Below are positions 21,260-32,835 of a stretch of DNA of 64,000 bases, piece by piece. Position 1 is the stretch's first letter; every line of letters starts with the position of its first letter. A program made the translations under genes and the position numbers. Source of the DNA: Podarcis raffonei (taxonomy: Eukaryota > Chordata > Lepidosauria > Squamata > Lacertidae). The notes below the pieces were generated by a model. The model worked only from the letters and a program-made list of their open reading frames with translations, ran no database searches and was not told the DNA's origin. The DNA is taken from contig NC_070603.1 in NCBI RefSeq assembly GCF_027172205.1, positions 8,792,501-8,856,500 of the forward strand. Reading direction: 5' to 3'.

Positions 21260-22593
21260 CTGAAATGGTGAAGCAGAGGACAAATGTTGACATTAAAAGC
21301 AGTATCTCTCCCACCCCAGGTTAATCTGCTTCAGAAAGGGACACCATCAGGGTCACATGTAATCCAAAAGAAAAGGTTAGAATTCTGCACCAAGATGGTG
21401 ATGGGGAAATGAATGAATTCTGCAACCTGTATACAATCTACATTATTGCACTGTTTCTCTTCACTTTTACACCATGTATTACGGCTGTGCTAAATTTCTG
21501 GGAAGGGGCAAAACAAGAGGATATCTCATTTCTCTCACCTCAAAATTGTAGCTTGCTTTGTCCAGGCATAAGAAAGCACAGAGAGAGAGGGGGGGGGAGA
21601 AGAGTGACAACCAAGTATCCTGTTTGATATTTAATTAATATGAGCAGGGTGCTGGCTCTTGAAATGTTTTAAGTTAACTGCCTTTTTTAAATTTGAAGTT
21701 AGGCTGCCTTGAGAAGGGTTTTCCCTAGAAAGACAGCCTAGAAATCATTAAAAGAAGATACAGTACTCAGAAACCAAAATTTATAGTCCAGTTCTACTTC
21801 CTGCACTGGATCCCAAAAAGCTTGCAGCATATAAACAGTTGCAGCACCTTTGTCTCCCTCTTGCTAATGCAATCACAATAGAAAAAAAAACAGCAAATGA
21901 CACTGTTTTCTCTGCACATGAATATATAGGTATACTGTATCATACAGATTCATATGTTTGGCCTGCCGCTGGTAGGGCTATGTTCCCGGGCAAGGAAAGG
22001 TATACTGTACACCTAGGAAGTGCTTGTGGATCCAGCATCATCCTTTGAAGTAAGTCTGGAATCTACCATTGCTCCAGAATGCAGCAGACAGACTGTTGCC
22101 TGCTGCAGGATGTTTTGGATTACCATACAGTGTTGTTCCAGCTTTACTAAGTCCCTGCTTGTGCGAGTCTTAACTTTCAAAGCCCTAAAGAGTCTGGGAC
22201 CAAGATACTTCAGGAACTGCCTCCTTCGATATAAACTTGGTCATGTGTACCATTCAAGAATTGCAGCTCTGCTACCCTGTCATCTAAAGCAGGCATGGGG
22301 AAATTTGTGGCCCTCTGATATTGTCAGACTCCAACTCCCATCAGCCACAGCCAGCACAGCCAATGATCATGGGACTTAGTCACAAGTTCCTCACCCCTCA
22401 CCTGAAGTAAGGCATGCATGAATGTGAGAGGAGACTTTCCCCAACTGTAACATTTAAACTATGGAACGCCCAGGGCACTGCTCACTTTGAGTCAAGCAGT
22501 TAAGGTTTGGATTTGTAAAAGAAGAATGTGGACAAGATTAACAACATTTTCTGATCAGCTGATGATTTTTAATGCTGTTTCATTTGTGGTATT

Positions 22594-23271
22594 CAGGGTG
22601 GATAAAAATCAATGATTTTTTAAAAAAATAAAATAAAAAATAGGATTTTTTGATTTAAAAAATCCCCCACTGGGTTCCAACAACTGGGTTCCACTGACAC
22701 TTAACTGTACAGAATATACACCTGAATGTAGAAGCATATCCAAAGGGGGGTAAGGTGGAAATAGTAACTGGGATCTATAAGTCCTTGAAGTGCTTGCCAG
22801 TCAACTACTAAGAGTTCACTCGTTCCAGGCCCTTCTTCCCAGGACTCACCTGACATTGTCTAAACAATAAAGTCTCTAACCACAGTAGTTAACAAATATG
22901 GATACACATGCTATAATGTTATTCTTTTAGTTAAATAAATTATTTAAATTGTTATTAAGGAAATGATTATTTTTCTCCTTCCAATAAAGTACAGCAGAAA
23001 AGTTGTCTAAATATAAACAGTTAACTTATTAAACCTCACAATAATTTCATAATTATGTCAATGTATTTCTAATAGTATAACCAAATCAGTAATTTTTTAT
23101 ATAACTGTAAAAACTTCACTAAAAATTTATTAATCCAAAATCAAAACCTTCATCTGGTTGTAAATATTAAGATTATAGCAGCAAGAATGAGTCTTTATGT
23201 AGAATCTGATTTAAATCAAGTCTTACTGACTAGTGATTTAAATCTATTTGATTTAAATCAAATCCACCCCA
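22594..23271 (+). mobile_element. hAT-type MITE with 8-bp target duplication
   Basis: Ends CAGGGTGGATAAAAATCA and TGATTTAAATCAAATCCACC are inverted repeats; the 8-bp duplication GTGGTATT (22586-22593 and 23272-23279) fits hAT elements. The interior is AT-rich and noncoding. Confidence 0.8.
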
Positions 23272-24359
23272 GTGGTATTGTTCTTAAAATGTGTTGTGGT
23301 GAGACATCTTAAGAGCCACCCAGAGACAAGACAGGGAAACATGTTTTAATAAATAAAACAAACAAGAACTAAGCTCTAGTTGTGGACATAACCTTAAAAG
23401 AAGCATACCCATGTCTAAAAAACAATAGCACTATTTTTTGGATAGATAAAGAGAATGTGCACTGGTTGGGAGATGTTGGAAGAACAAACTTAAAACACGT
23501 AACACAAAGAAAAACGCGTAAAATCAAGACCAGCCCCTTCACCACTCAAGATGGGAAAAAGGAGGAGTGAGAGGGTCACTAAGGAAGACCAGAAACACTC
23601 ATAACAGTATCTAATTAGACTTCTCCTAGAAAGTGAGGAAATCCAAGTTCCCTAAGCAGAAGCCACATCCAGCTACACCCCCTTCCCCCCACTTAAACCC
23701 ATTGCTTCTTCTTACCCCCAAGAGTATCTCTCTCATGGCCCTGACCCATTTCTCCTACAGGGCCTCCCACCCCATTTCTCTACAAGTAGCTCGCTCCTCA
23801 CCAGCACCAAGACAAAAACATTATTTACTAGCAAGATGAATGTCATTAGGACAATGTGTGACTGTAGGGATGACTGCAATACTGTCATTGTGGGTCAGGC
23901 CTTTCAGCAGCAGGAATGAAAGGCCTTGATCACACTGTAACACTGCCCTTCCTCCCATATACTGTACAGCATTTTATATCCCCCAACAAAGATGGGATTA
24001 TTCATCATTATTTTACGTGGGGGAGTGAGGGGGAGAGATTTATACAAGGGTGCATTCGGGGACACCACTGGGTTGGGCCCTAAGACTTGGGTCACACTGG
24101 TGTATGACAGAATATTGAGAGAAAACATTGAGGACAGTCCATTTTCACAGATTAAGTTCATGTTCTCACATTCCTGATAATCCAAGTAGTATACCTGGCC
24201 ATTTTAAAAGGCCCTCAAGCGCACCTTACAAAACTTAAAAATTAACAGAACCAATCAACCAAAAACAGAAAATGTGTAGGGCACCTCCAGGCTATGTTTT
24301 TTGTTTGTTTTGGGTCGTGTTCTGCAATATGTCACTGAAGCAGTAACAGAACATTAGTA

Positions 24360-24594
24360 CAGTGGTACCTTGGTTTACGAACTTAATCTGTTCCGGAAGT
24401 CCGTTCTTAAACCAAGCCATGCTTTCACATAGCAGTGGGGACTCAGTTTAGAAATGGAACACTCTCAACAGGAAGTGGAACATTTTCTGCTTCCAAGGCA
24501 AAGTTCACAAACCAAAGCACCTCCTTCCGGGTTTGCAGCGTTCTTAATCCAAGTTGTTCATAAACTAAGCTGTTCTTAAACCAAGGTACCACTG
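24360..24594 (+). mobile_element. Tc1/mariner-type MITE
   Basis: TIRs CAGTGGTACCTTGGTTTA and TTAAACCAAGGTACCACTG, flanked by TA on each side (24358-24359 and 24595-24596). Confidence 0.8.
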
Positions 24595-25824
24595 TAGTGG
24601 GTTTAGACTGGACCATCCACCCATCATTCTGCTGTTCTGTGATGCTTCTCCAGTGCTACTGCATTGCTGCCATTTGGAGAGGCACTCTTGAACTATAATG
24701 TAACAAGAGTGGGACAAAAAAAGAAAGCCAGGACATTTAGGGCATAAAAACTTACAGAATTACAGGAGGAAGTTAAAGGACATGCACTGGCAGGAAACCA
24801 AGTTGTATGCCCAAAACTTTTGCATGTGCAGAAAAACAGATCATGTAACCACCTCGATACCATCATGAGCACAGATCATGAATGCAAACTAAAAAGGGCA
24901 TCTGGAAGGGGCCATAATCAAACACAACAGCATCTCAGCAATTTAAACGCTTTATAAGCAGCACAAACAGAAGTCAGGGAGAGAGCTAATCCACACCTAA
25001 GGCATGACAAAACAACACAGCCTTTACAAGCCGTGGAAATACAGGTGGTGGTGGTGGGGGCAAACAAATATTCAAGAGAGAGTTCCACAAAAGAAGAAGA
25101 CCTTGTCCTATGTGGACTCCAGCCACACCTCTCATGGTCGCTAAACAGAGAGCCACCTCCACTGGGGACCACAATAGACAGGCAGGATCATATAGGAGGA
25201 GCTAGTTCTTAAAACTACCATGCCCAACTATTCAGTACAATCCCACACACAAATTTAAAGTTGGAGGCACACGTCATTCTTCAACCTGAAAATGGCTATT
25301 CTGACAGTGGCCAATTTTTTTCTATAGGATGAGTGCACATTCACCTTTCTACAAGGACCACTCACTTCATGCTTGCCGTCCAGAGGCACTCAAAAGTGCA
25401 ACTCTATATTGGGGTAACCGAAGGATGCCATCAGACAACCCCATGCAGAGAGGTGGCAGGATTATCCTCTCACCCCTGGCAAAGAAACTAACTGAAAGGA
25501 GGCAAGACCCATATAGTGAATCATGCATTGCAGAGACACAACAGACGGCCTCTTTCGTGGATGCGCACAAACTTTACTTCTCGTGGCACACAAGCAGTTT
25601 TCTCACAACACAACTTACTAAAGCAGATAGCAAGACTAAATGAGATACTTCACCTGGCGGGTTCACAGCCCAAACTGGGGAGCAGAAACATGTCGGATAG
25701 GCTGTGTGCAAAGGCAGAACCACCCTTTAATTTCTTTTTAAAAGGGGGGTGTTCGTTTCAAACAATGAGATGCAGGAGGAGAAAGAGGGTGGGGAGCGAA
25801 GACAAAGGTAGAAAGATGGCCATA

Positions 25825-26066
25825 CAGTGGTACCTCAGGTTAAGTACTTAATTCGTTCCGGAGGTCCGTACTTAACCTGAAACTGTTCTTAACCTGAAGC
25901 ACCACTTTAGCTAATGGGGCCTACTGCTGCTGCTGCGCCGCCGGAGCACAATTTCTGTTCTCATCCTGAAGCAAAGTTCTTAACCTGAAGCACTATTTCT
26001 GGTTTAGCGGAGTCTGTAACCTGAAGCGTATGTAACCTGAAGTGTATGTAACCCGAGGTACCACTG
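25825..26066 (+). mobile_element. Tc1/mariner-type MITE
   Basis: TIRs CAGTGGTACCTCAGG and CCCGAGGTACCACTG, flanked by TA. The interior contains ACCTGAA repeats and a CTGCTGCTGCGCCGCCGG stretch. Confidence 0.8.
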
Positions 26067-26070
26067 TATA

Positions 26071-26207
26071 TAGAATCATAAGGGACCACAAGGGTCAATC
26101 TAGTCCAACCCCTTGAAATGCAGGAATCTTTTGCCCCAACGTGGGGCTTGAACCCATAAATCTGAGATTAAGATTCGTGAGTTCTACTGACAGAGCTACT
26201 CCTAAAA
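26071..26207 (-). mobile_element. tRNA-Lys-headed SINE with CR1-like tail
   Basis: On the minus strand the right part resembles tRNA-Lys(CUU): TAGCTCTGTCAGTAGAACTC and TTCAAGCCCCACGTTGGGGC. The left part, on the + strand GGTCAATCTAGTCCAACCCC, is a CR1/L2-type 3' tail. Confidence 0.65.
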
Positions 26208-26344
26208 AATAATAATTGAGGCCAGTCTCACATAGCAGGTAAGGTTAAAAGACTATTGGGACAGATACTAGAAGGCAGCGGGGTGTAAGGATTAGGGGTG
26301 GCAAACTAGGGCTCAAGGGCTCTTAGGGAAGCTTTTAACGTTTG

Positions 26345-26452
26345 ATGTATTACAGTATTTTAATATTTTTTTGGAAGCCGCCCAGAGTGGCTGGGGAAGC
26401 CCAGCCAGATGGGCGGGGTATAAATAATAAATTATTATTATTATTATTGGCC
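26345..26452 (+). mobile_element. LINE 3' end with (ATT)n tail
   Basis: GCCGCCCAGAGTGGCTGGGG, GATGGGCGGGGTATAAAT and a terminal ATT repeat; a shorter relative lies at 32030-32070, and its mirror abuts the satellite at 41300-41325. Confidence 0.55.
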
Positions 26453-26660
26453 GGCCAGCCCCACCCGCCACTACCCCTATCTAAGCAAAGCCTACCTCAC
26501 AAGGGTGTTGTGGGAATAAAATAAAAAGACGTGAAAATGGGGGGGAGGGAGCTCCTTGGAGGAAAAGGAGAGGTATTTATTTATTTCATCAAACTTACAC
26601 ACCGCCTGACTGCGAAACGACGACCCCAAAGCAGCTTACGAAAGATAAAACAGTGAAATG

Positions 26661-26682
26661 GAGAGAGAGAGAGAGAGAGAGA
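26661..26682. repeat. (GA)n microsatellite
   Basis: Eleven GA units about 240 bp downstream (minus strand) of the TMEM106C first exon. Confidence 0.9.
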
Positions 26683-26879
26683 AACACAAAAGTTAAAACG
26701 CTGACCCCTATTAAAAACCACCTCAGCTTTCTAAGTATTTGCGGGTAGGCTGGTGTCGTAGAAACAGCAGGTGCTGAAAAGGGGTCTTGAAACCGCTTTG
26801 CCTCAGCTGAGGAAGACCCCGACCCGCTTCGGGCCACCCCCCTCGTCCCTCTCCCGCGTCACACGTTCACACGTTCACC

Positions 26880-27380
26880 CTCCCTCACCTCCGGGCTGAA
26901 AGCGCCCCAGCTCCGGCCTCACCGGCGGCTCCTCGCCATCTGAAGCCGCTTAGCGTCGCTACGACACCCAGCAGCGTCACAAGGAGGGAGGGGGCGGGGC
27001 CGAGAGGAAGCCACGCCCCCGCCCGGAGCCGCAAGACGCCACAGAAGAAGGGGCGTTTTCAAGCCCGCCCCATATAAGGAGACGCTCACCTCCCCGTGCG
27101 CAGGCGCGGCATACGGGCGTGACACGCCAGCGCGCGTGCGCAGTCCTAGCACCGGCGTCAGCCCGTATCACGAGGAGCAGGCGCAGCTGCAACGACGCGC
27201 GGAGACGCCGAAGCCTCGGCCCCCCACAAGGGAGCGCTGTTGGTTTCACTGCGCATGTGCGAACGATGGTTAGGCAGTGAAGGCTCTGTCTCTTGAGAGG
27301 GGCGGGGCTCTCTGAAAGGGGCGGGCCCGCCCGTGAAGCAAAAGAAGGCGGCCGCAGGAGGCCCTCAGGCAGCAGATCCC
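26880..27380. promoter_or_regulatory. CpG-rich promoter region of TMEM106C
   Basis: This GC-rich, CpG-dense stretch stands out from AT-rich flanks and begins at the presumed first exon of TMEM106C. It contains three NRF1-like palindromic motifs: TGCGCAGGCGC at 27097-27107, GCGCGTGCGCAG near 27132-27143 and TGCGCATGTGC at 27250-27260. No gene is seen on the + strand that would make it bidirectional. Confidence 0.7.
26923..26960 (-). other. TMEM106C: TMEM106C noncoding first exon (3' edge) with short uORF
   Basis: On the minus strand a donor gtgagg follows cgccg at 26923, at the edge of the CpG-rich promoter and upstream of the coding exons. An ATG in this exon reads MARSR; spliced to exon 2 it stops after eight codons (MARSRRTR), so it would be a short upstream ORF. 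The transcription start is not defined; the right edge given is nominal. Confidence 0.5.
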
Positions 27381-27442
27381 AAGACAGTATAGAGCTTTAT
27401 TTAATCATTCTAGCCCATTATTCCCCCCCTGGTTCCATGTAG

Positions 27443-27580
27443 ATCAGTGTTTCCCAAACTTGGGGCGCTGGCAGATTTTGGACTACAATTCCCATCATCC
27501 CTGACCACTGGTCTTGCTAGCTAGGCATGATGGGAGTTGTAGTCCAAAAACAGCTGGCGACCCGAGTTTGGGGAACACGG
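27443..27580 (+). mobile_element. Short TIR transposon (TGGACTACAA family)
   Basis: The ends CAGTGTTTCCCAAACTTGGG and GAGTTTGGGGAACAC are inverted, with inner inverted copies of TTTGGACTACAATTCCCATC. The flanking duplication is unclear. Confidence 0.65.
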
Positions 27581-27646
27581 ATGCATATCTTCACTCACCC
27601 CTTCTGCCTTGGCGTGGGCGGGGGGAACCATATTGTGGTTCGCCTC

Positions 27647-28582
27647 TCAGGATGAAACGGTTAAATCTGCTATGATAAAATGGGCACAAGATGTTGGACA
27701 TAATATCATGTTTGCAGACTGGGAAAAGTTGTGGAACACCGGTATGAAATTCACGGCATGTAATGCCCTAAGAGAGAATATTATGAAAATGATTTACAGG
27801 TGGTACATGACCCCAGTCAAGCTTGCAAAAATCTATCACTTGCCCGATAATAAATGTTGGAAATGTAAGGAAAATGAAGGCACATTTTTTTCACCTTTGG
27901 TGGACGTGCCCAAGGATTAAGGCTTTCTGGGGGATGATATATAATGAATTGAAAAAGGTATTTAAATATACCCTACTGAAGAAACCAGAGGCCTTTCTCC
28001 TGGTTTAAAGAAGGATAGAACTTTTTTTATGTACGCCACAACAGCAGCAAGAATACTTATTGCAAAATATTGGAAGACACAAGATTTACCCACTTTGGAA
28101 GAATGGCAGATGAAGGTGATGGAGTATATGGAATTGGCGGAAATGACCGGCAGGATTCGAGACCAGGGAGAAGAGTCAGTGGAGGAAGATTGGAAGAAAT
28201 TTAAAGATTATTTACAGAGATATTGTAAAATTATGGAATTTTAGAATAATGTTGGATTGGAACTAAGTGGTTTCTAGCTGTGATGGGCTAAAAGAATATG
28301 AAAAAATGGGTTTATATAAGTAAAAATCTAAGAGCGTAATAATTTAAGAATGAGATCTGGGTAGCAAAAAGAGGGAAAGAAATTGTTGAATTAATAACTT
28401 GAACTTGGAATACAAAAAAAGGGTGGTATGAGGAGGTCCTAGAAACAAGTAAATGAAAAATAAGGAGATGGAAAGATTGGTTGTTTTTAACAACTTTTGT
28501 TGGATTTTTTTTGTTGTTTTTTCTTTTTGTTATTTGTAATGTAAAATCCTTAATAAAAATTTTTATTAAAAAAAACCCAAAA
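27647..28582 (+). mobile_element. 5'-truncated L1 LINE with target-site duplication
   Basis: Flanked by an 18-bp duplication CATATTGTGGTTCGCCTC (27629-27646 and 28583-28600). It encodes the C-terminal end of L1 ORF2, including KCWKCKENEGTFF and a following TCP-type end of the zinc knuckle, then ARILIAKYWKTQDLPTLEEW. The frame shifts once near 27880 and meets a stop near 28008; ORF2 ends at about 28244. A short 3' UTR and an A-rich tail (28555-28582) follow. Confidence 0.88.
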
Positions 28583-29129
28583 CATATTGTGGTTCGCCTC
28601 AGCTGCCCAAACTGTCTTGTATCTGAATACAGATTGACACCAATTTGCTCCAGTTCCATTAATTCAGATTAATCACACACACACATGCACACCAGTGGTT
28701 CATATGAATTTAATTCCACAGTGGTAAGCATTCTGTTGCATGAGCTGTAAAAGACCCAGCTGAATCCAGAATTAATTCTACAATGAGAGCAGACTCTTTA
28801 AATTCAGTGGGTCTCCTCTAAGCATGGCTATGTCCAAATCCAGCCTATTCCCTTTGAATGGGCTGCTTACCCTTCCTGGTTCTGGGATAAATCCTAAATC
28901 CACGTATTCCCTGTTGAATCCCACTGACCTTCGCCTCCAAAGCGAAGGTGCATAACACTACAATCCCATGACTACTCAGAAGCAACCCACTGAGCTCCAT
29001 GGGCTTTACTCCCACGAGTGCGGAGAGTATTGCAACCTAAGAGTAAGGCAAATAAATGACTTATAGTGTGGCAATGAGGTGGCAGAGCTGGACCTGCACC
29101 ACTCCACTTCACAATAAGCACTCTATGAT

Positions 29130-29270
29130 TCTTTGGAAGGTTTTAAGCCAAGGTTGGATGGCCATCTATCATGTATGATTTAGTTGAGATTCCTGCATCG
29201 CAGGGGGTTGAAATAGCTTGGGATCCCTTCCAACTCTATAATTCTGTTACTGTATTCTACTCTATGAGTC
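29130..29270 (+). mobile_element. CR1 LINE 3' end
   Basis: AAGGTTGGATGGCCATCTAT, GAGATTCCTGCATCGCAGGG, CCCTTCCAACTCTATAATTC and a run of ATTCT/TATG motifs are typical of the CR1 3' tail. Confidence 0.6.
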
Positions 29271-29470
29271 TATGTTTACTCAGAAATAAGACCCACTAAG
29301 TTCACTGGATTTCTGCACTTACATCCTTAGGCCTCTTATGCATAGAGACAGGAAAAGATATAAGATTCAATTGCCTGGGATGGAATTTCCTGGTTCTTTT
29401 TTCTGCTGTTTCTTCCTCACCATCTACCTTGGTGGGGCAGAAGTGAGAACAATGGAAAACAATAAAAAAT

Positions 29471-29614
29471 TTTTCTTCCAGTAGCACCTTAAAGACCAAC
29501 TAAGTTAGTTCTTGGTATGAGCTTTTGTGTGCATGCACACTTCTTCGTGCATGCACACGAAAGCTCATACCAAGAACTAACTTAGTTGGTCTTTAAGGTG
29601 CTACTGGAAGGAAA
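29471..29614. repeat. Near-perfect 70-bp hairpin (fold-back)
   Basis: CTTCCAGTAGCACCTTAAAG through GTGTGCATGCACAC at 29471-29540 is mirrored at about 29547-29614, with a loop of about 6 bases and about one mismatch. The arms match a common reptilian repeat (GACCAACACGGCTACC follows on the right). Confidence 0.8.
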
Positions 29615-31523
29615 AAAAAAATTTGTTTTGACTATGGCAGACCAACACGGCTACCTATCTGTAAATGGAAAACAATGTCGCAGTTCATGGCATTAGGCTG
29701 CCTGACATTGACCAGTGGGGTGTCCATCCAGAAATAAAAGATAGCAGCAAAAAAGGGAACCTAAGCTCTTCCTAATTTACATCTTACTTCATTGGAAGAA
29801 AGGTTTGAGGATGGTTGGTTCTTTGCTTTTGCTTTTTGAGGTTGTTCAGCTTCTATAACTTGCCCTGTTGCCAAAGCCATACTATTGTTCCCATACTGTA
29901 TATTGCAAGTGTTAACAGCTCGAACTTCAAATGGCAGGTTGGAGACAAGGCCAAGTTTGGCTTGGATTACAAAATTCCTTGGAGGCGTCAATAATCTCTC
30001 AACTAAATGTCATTTGGAAATTTCCTGAAGCAAGCTCCTTTACCTTTATTTGGTTTTTTGGAGTCAGTCTGGTTAATAGCTCACATGATCAGGATGTTAT
30101 ACTCATACAAGCCCCTCCAAATACTGTACTAAGATTCCCAATTCCAGAATTCTATATTGTGGTTAAACTGTCCTCAAAGCAAATAAGCATTCAGTTGTGT
30201 ATTAAAATAAAAAGGGAAACGACACATTTAAAATAGCGGTATACCTTTAAAAATGTTACATCTTCTACCTGGTCAATCTTTTGACAAAAGTTGATGTTTT
30301 GAAAAAATGGGCTCTTCAATAAAGCAATTAGTTACAGAGCTCTCAAAACCAGGAGCTACACTGAAGAACTGTAGTCTACAGACTGTAAGCTCTAAAATAA
30401 AAACAGAAAATTCTCAAACTCTTGTGAAGGTGCAGCTACAGATGCTGTTCCTTATTGGCTGTTCTTTTCATTCTACAACTGCAGGTTCTCGAGAGTTGTG
30501 TGAATGAATTCTCAGAATCCCCGTACAGATTATTTGGAAGAAATCTTTCAATGTTTGTTTCACTTCATATATATATATATAGTAGGTTCATTTTAATTGT
30601 TCAAAAATCTTAGACAAACTTTGTTTTGTTTTCAAATTCAGACATGTACGGTATTAAACAACACCTTAGAACTTTTAAGGTTCAAAGCACAAACTACTGA
30701 TTTTGACAAATATCTGTGAGAGAAGCTATTGTTGTTTTTAACGTAACTGTAATAAGAACAGATTGCAGAGAGGAGGCCGGTAATAATTTAATATAAAGGT
30801 AGCAGTTTCACATTTTGTGTTTTTCATTTCCCCCCCTGCAAGGCACCTGTTTTGGAAAGTTGAACTTAGCAGTTTTGGAGAGAGGAGTGCAAGTAGCTAG
30901 CCATGCCTGGGGCAGAAAATAGCCTGGCACCAAACACAAAAAGGAAAAAACATCAATGGGGTACACGCCAGCTGGGTAACCCTAGCTTCTACTGAGAGCT
31001 CCTCACCCAAGCCAAGAAGGGCTCCTGTGCTCTTCTGTGCAATGCTAAGTGCAAGATGTAGGTCTTTGTGACATTGCGGCACATGACAGAGGCACTGACG
31101 ACAGAGAAGTAGCTGCTGAGTAGTTGCTTGACCGAGGGGGAGAGGACAGCAGAACAGGGGGCTCCTTCAGCTCCTCCCAAACACACTCCCATCATCCCAT
31201 TAGACATTCACGTTTCAGAGATTGCATCTGCAGGTTCAAGTGACTCAAATCTATGTACAGTATTGACACGCACAGGGGACAGAAATAAGTTTAAAGATTC
31301 TGTCCCGCAACTAGTCGGGCTGAGCAATATATCGACCATATCGCCACTTTGGTTTCATAATATTTGACCTGCCAATAGATTGCGAATCATGAAGTGTGTG
31401 AGTGCGTGTTGTACAAAAATCACAACGTGGGAAAAACTGTGAAGCCAGCCCATGCCTCTACATAGCTCCATCCTTATTTCAGATATTGCCATATATCAAT
31501 ATATTCCAATATTTAGCAGTTTG

Positions 31524-31640
31524 CTACTCCCTGTTGCAGGGAGTAACATGTATGATGGTATGTTTGGGGTTATCCTCCATCTCCACTTCGCAGGATTCCT
31601 CTGGAATGGCAAAATCTTCTGCATGGCTTTTCTTTAAATT
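31524..31640 (-). pseudogene. C-terminal relic of a third claudin-34-like copy
   Basis: Minus-strand translation from about 31640 to a TAG at 31524-31526 gives SHAEDFAIPEESCEVEMED, then NPKHTIIHVTPCNRE and stop. This matches the ends of the two intact genes (PEESC, EMEES, PKHTIIHVIPYNRE). A segment of about a dozen residues present in the intact copies is missing between EMED and NPKH, and nothing upstream of residue ~285 remains. It lies outside the left palindrome arm, so it is a separate older duplicate. Confidence 0.75.
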
Positions 31641-31827
31641 ACCCAAATACTCTAATACAAGGAGTTCCAGTGACAATGCAGTGAGATCCTACTCAGAGTA
31701 AGCCTATTGGAATGAATGGGGTTGAATTAGTTATGTCCTTTAGTTTTTGCTTTTTATCTGGATAATACCTAATTAGGGGCAGGGATTGGTTTCCTTTCTT
31801 TCTGTTCTGGTTTTTATTAAGTATTTT

Positions 31828-31856
31828 GTTGTGTTGTTGTTGTTGTTGTTGTTGTT
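31828..31856. repeat. (GTT)n microsatellite
   Basis: About nine GTT units between the claudin relic and the palindrome. Confidence 0.9.
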
Positions 31857-32835
31857 AAAATTCCACAAATCGCACATCAGGATTCGTTACATAGTAAGTC
31901 CCCCCCCCCTTTTCTATTATCTGCTTCCCATCCCATTTCCTAGGATGTTTTTTTTCTTTTCCACCCTTAGCTGCAACTTATCTTCCCTCTTTTATATCAG
32001 AACTCTAATGCTCTATTAGAATTAAAAGAGGGGGAAACCCAGCCGGATGGGCAGGGTCTAAATCATTATGGTTGTCTTATTTATTTGTGTTTTTATCTTG
32101 TATAAAAAATAAAAGTCCCCAAAACCAAAGTTGAAGCAAGAAGGAATCTTCAAATATTAAATAAATGCAAGGAGTGAATTGCCAGGACTTGGAAGCCCCC
32201 TGGTGATGAATTCACTCTTTCCACCCACCCACCCCCCTTTCAAAAATGTGCATGGAATGCATGAGCTGGCATTCAAATCTATTCTTTAAAAAAGCATATT
32301 TCCTATTATTATTGGGTCCATTCTGACAAATATTGGGTCCATTCTCTCACTTCTGACCCCTCTTGATTCCCTCATTCCTGGGGGTTGGACTAGATGACCC
32401 ATGGGGTCCCTTCCAACTCTTCCGTTCTACAATTCTCTCGCCTACAATTCTGACAACCGCTTCAGGTGAACCTGAACAAACAACGCTGACACCAAACCCT
32501 ACATATAGTAAGTAAAATAGAAAAATCGCCACCCGACCCCACGCCCACCCATCTTTCCCCCCTCCACCTCTTTCCCCTTTTCTTCCTAATGTCTCAACAA
32601 ATGAAAATGATTTGTAAAAATGTTACATGGGGGGAAATACATGAGAGAGACATTGCACACTTTTGTAAATCAACAAAATCTTTAATAAATAAATAAATAA
32701 ATAAATACTAGTCATAAAAAGAGGCCTCCTCACCTGAAGGACATCAAAGCCCACCTGAAGTCCCAAACAAAACTATCATATCCTGATCCACGCAGATCCA
32801 TCCGTGTATGGAGCGATCTGTGTGGATCTGATAGT

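Larger units (their letters stand above)
28601..31523. other. Intergenic interval, no gene recognised
   Basis: Apart from the CR1 tail and hairpin listed, I see no convincing gene. Short open frames at 29761-29991 and 30989-31207 (minus) have protein-like composition but match nothing I know. Confidence 0.4.

Noticed and set aside
26131-26207. tRNA-Lys gene (minus)
   Set aside because: The stem pairing is decayed and it is fused to a CR1-like tail, so it is a SINE head.
29761-29991. 76-aa minus-strand frame
   Set aside because: Protein-like composition, but no recognisable family, start context or exon partners; could be an old retrocopy or LINE scrap.
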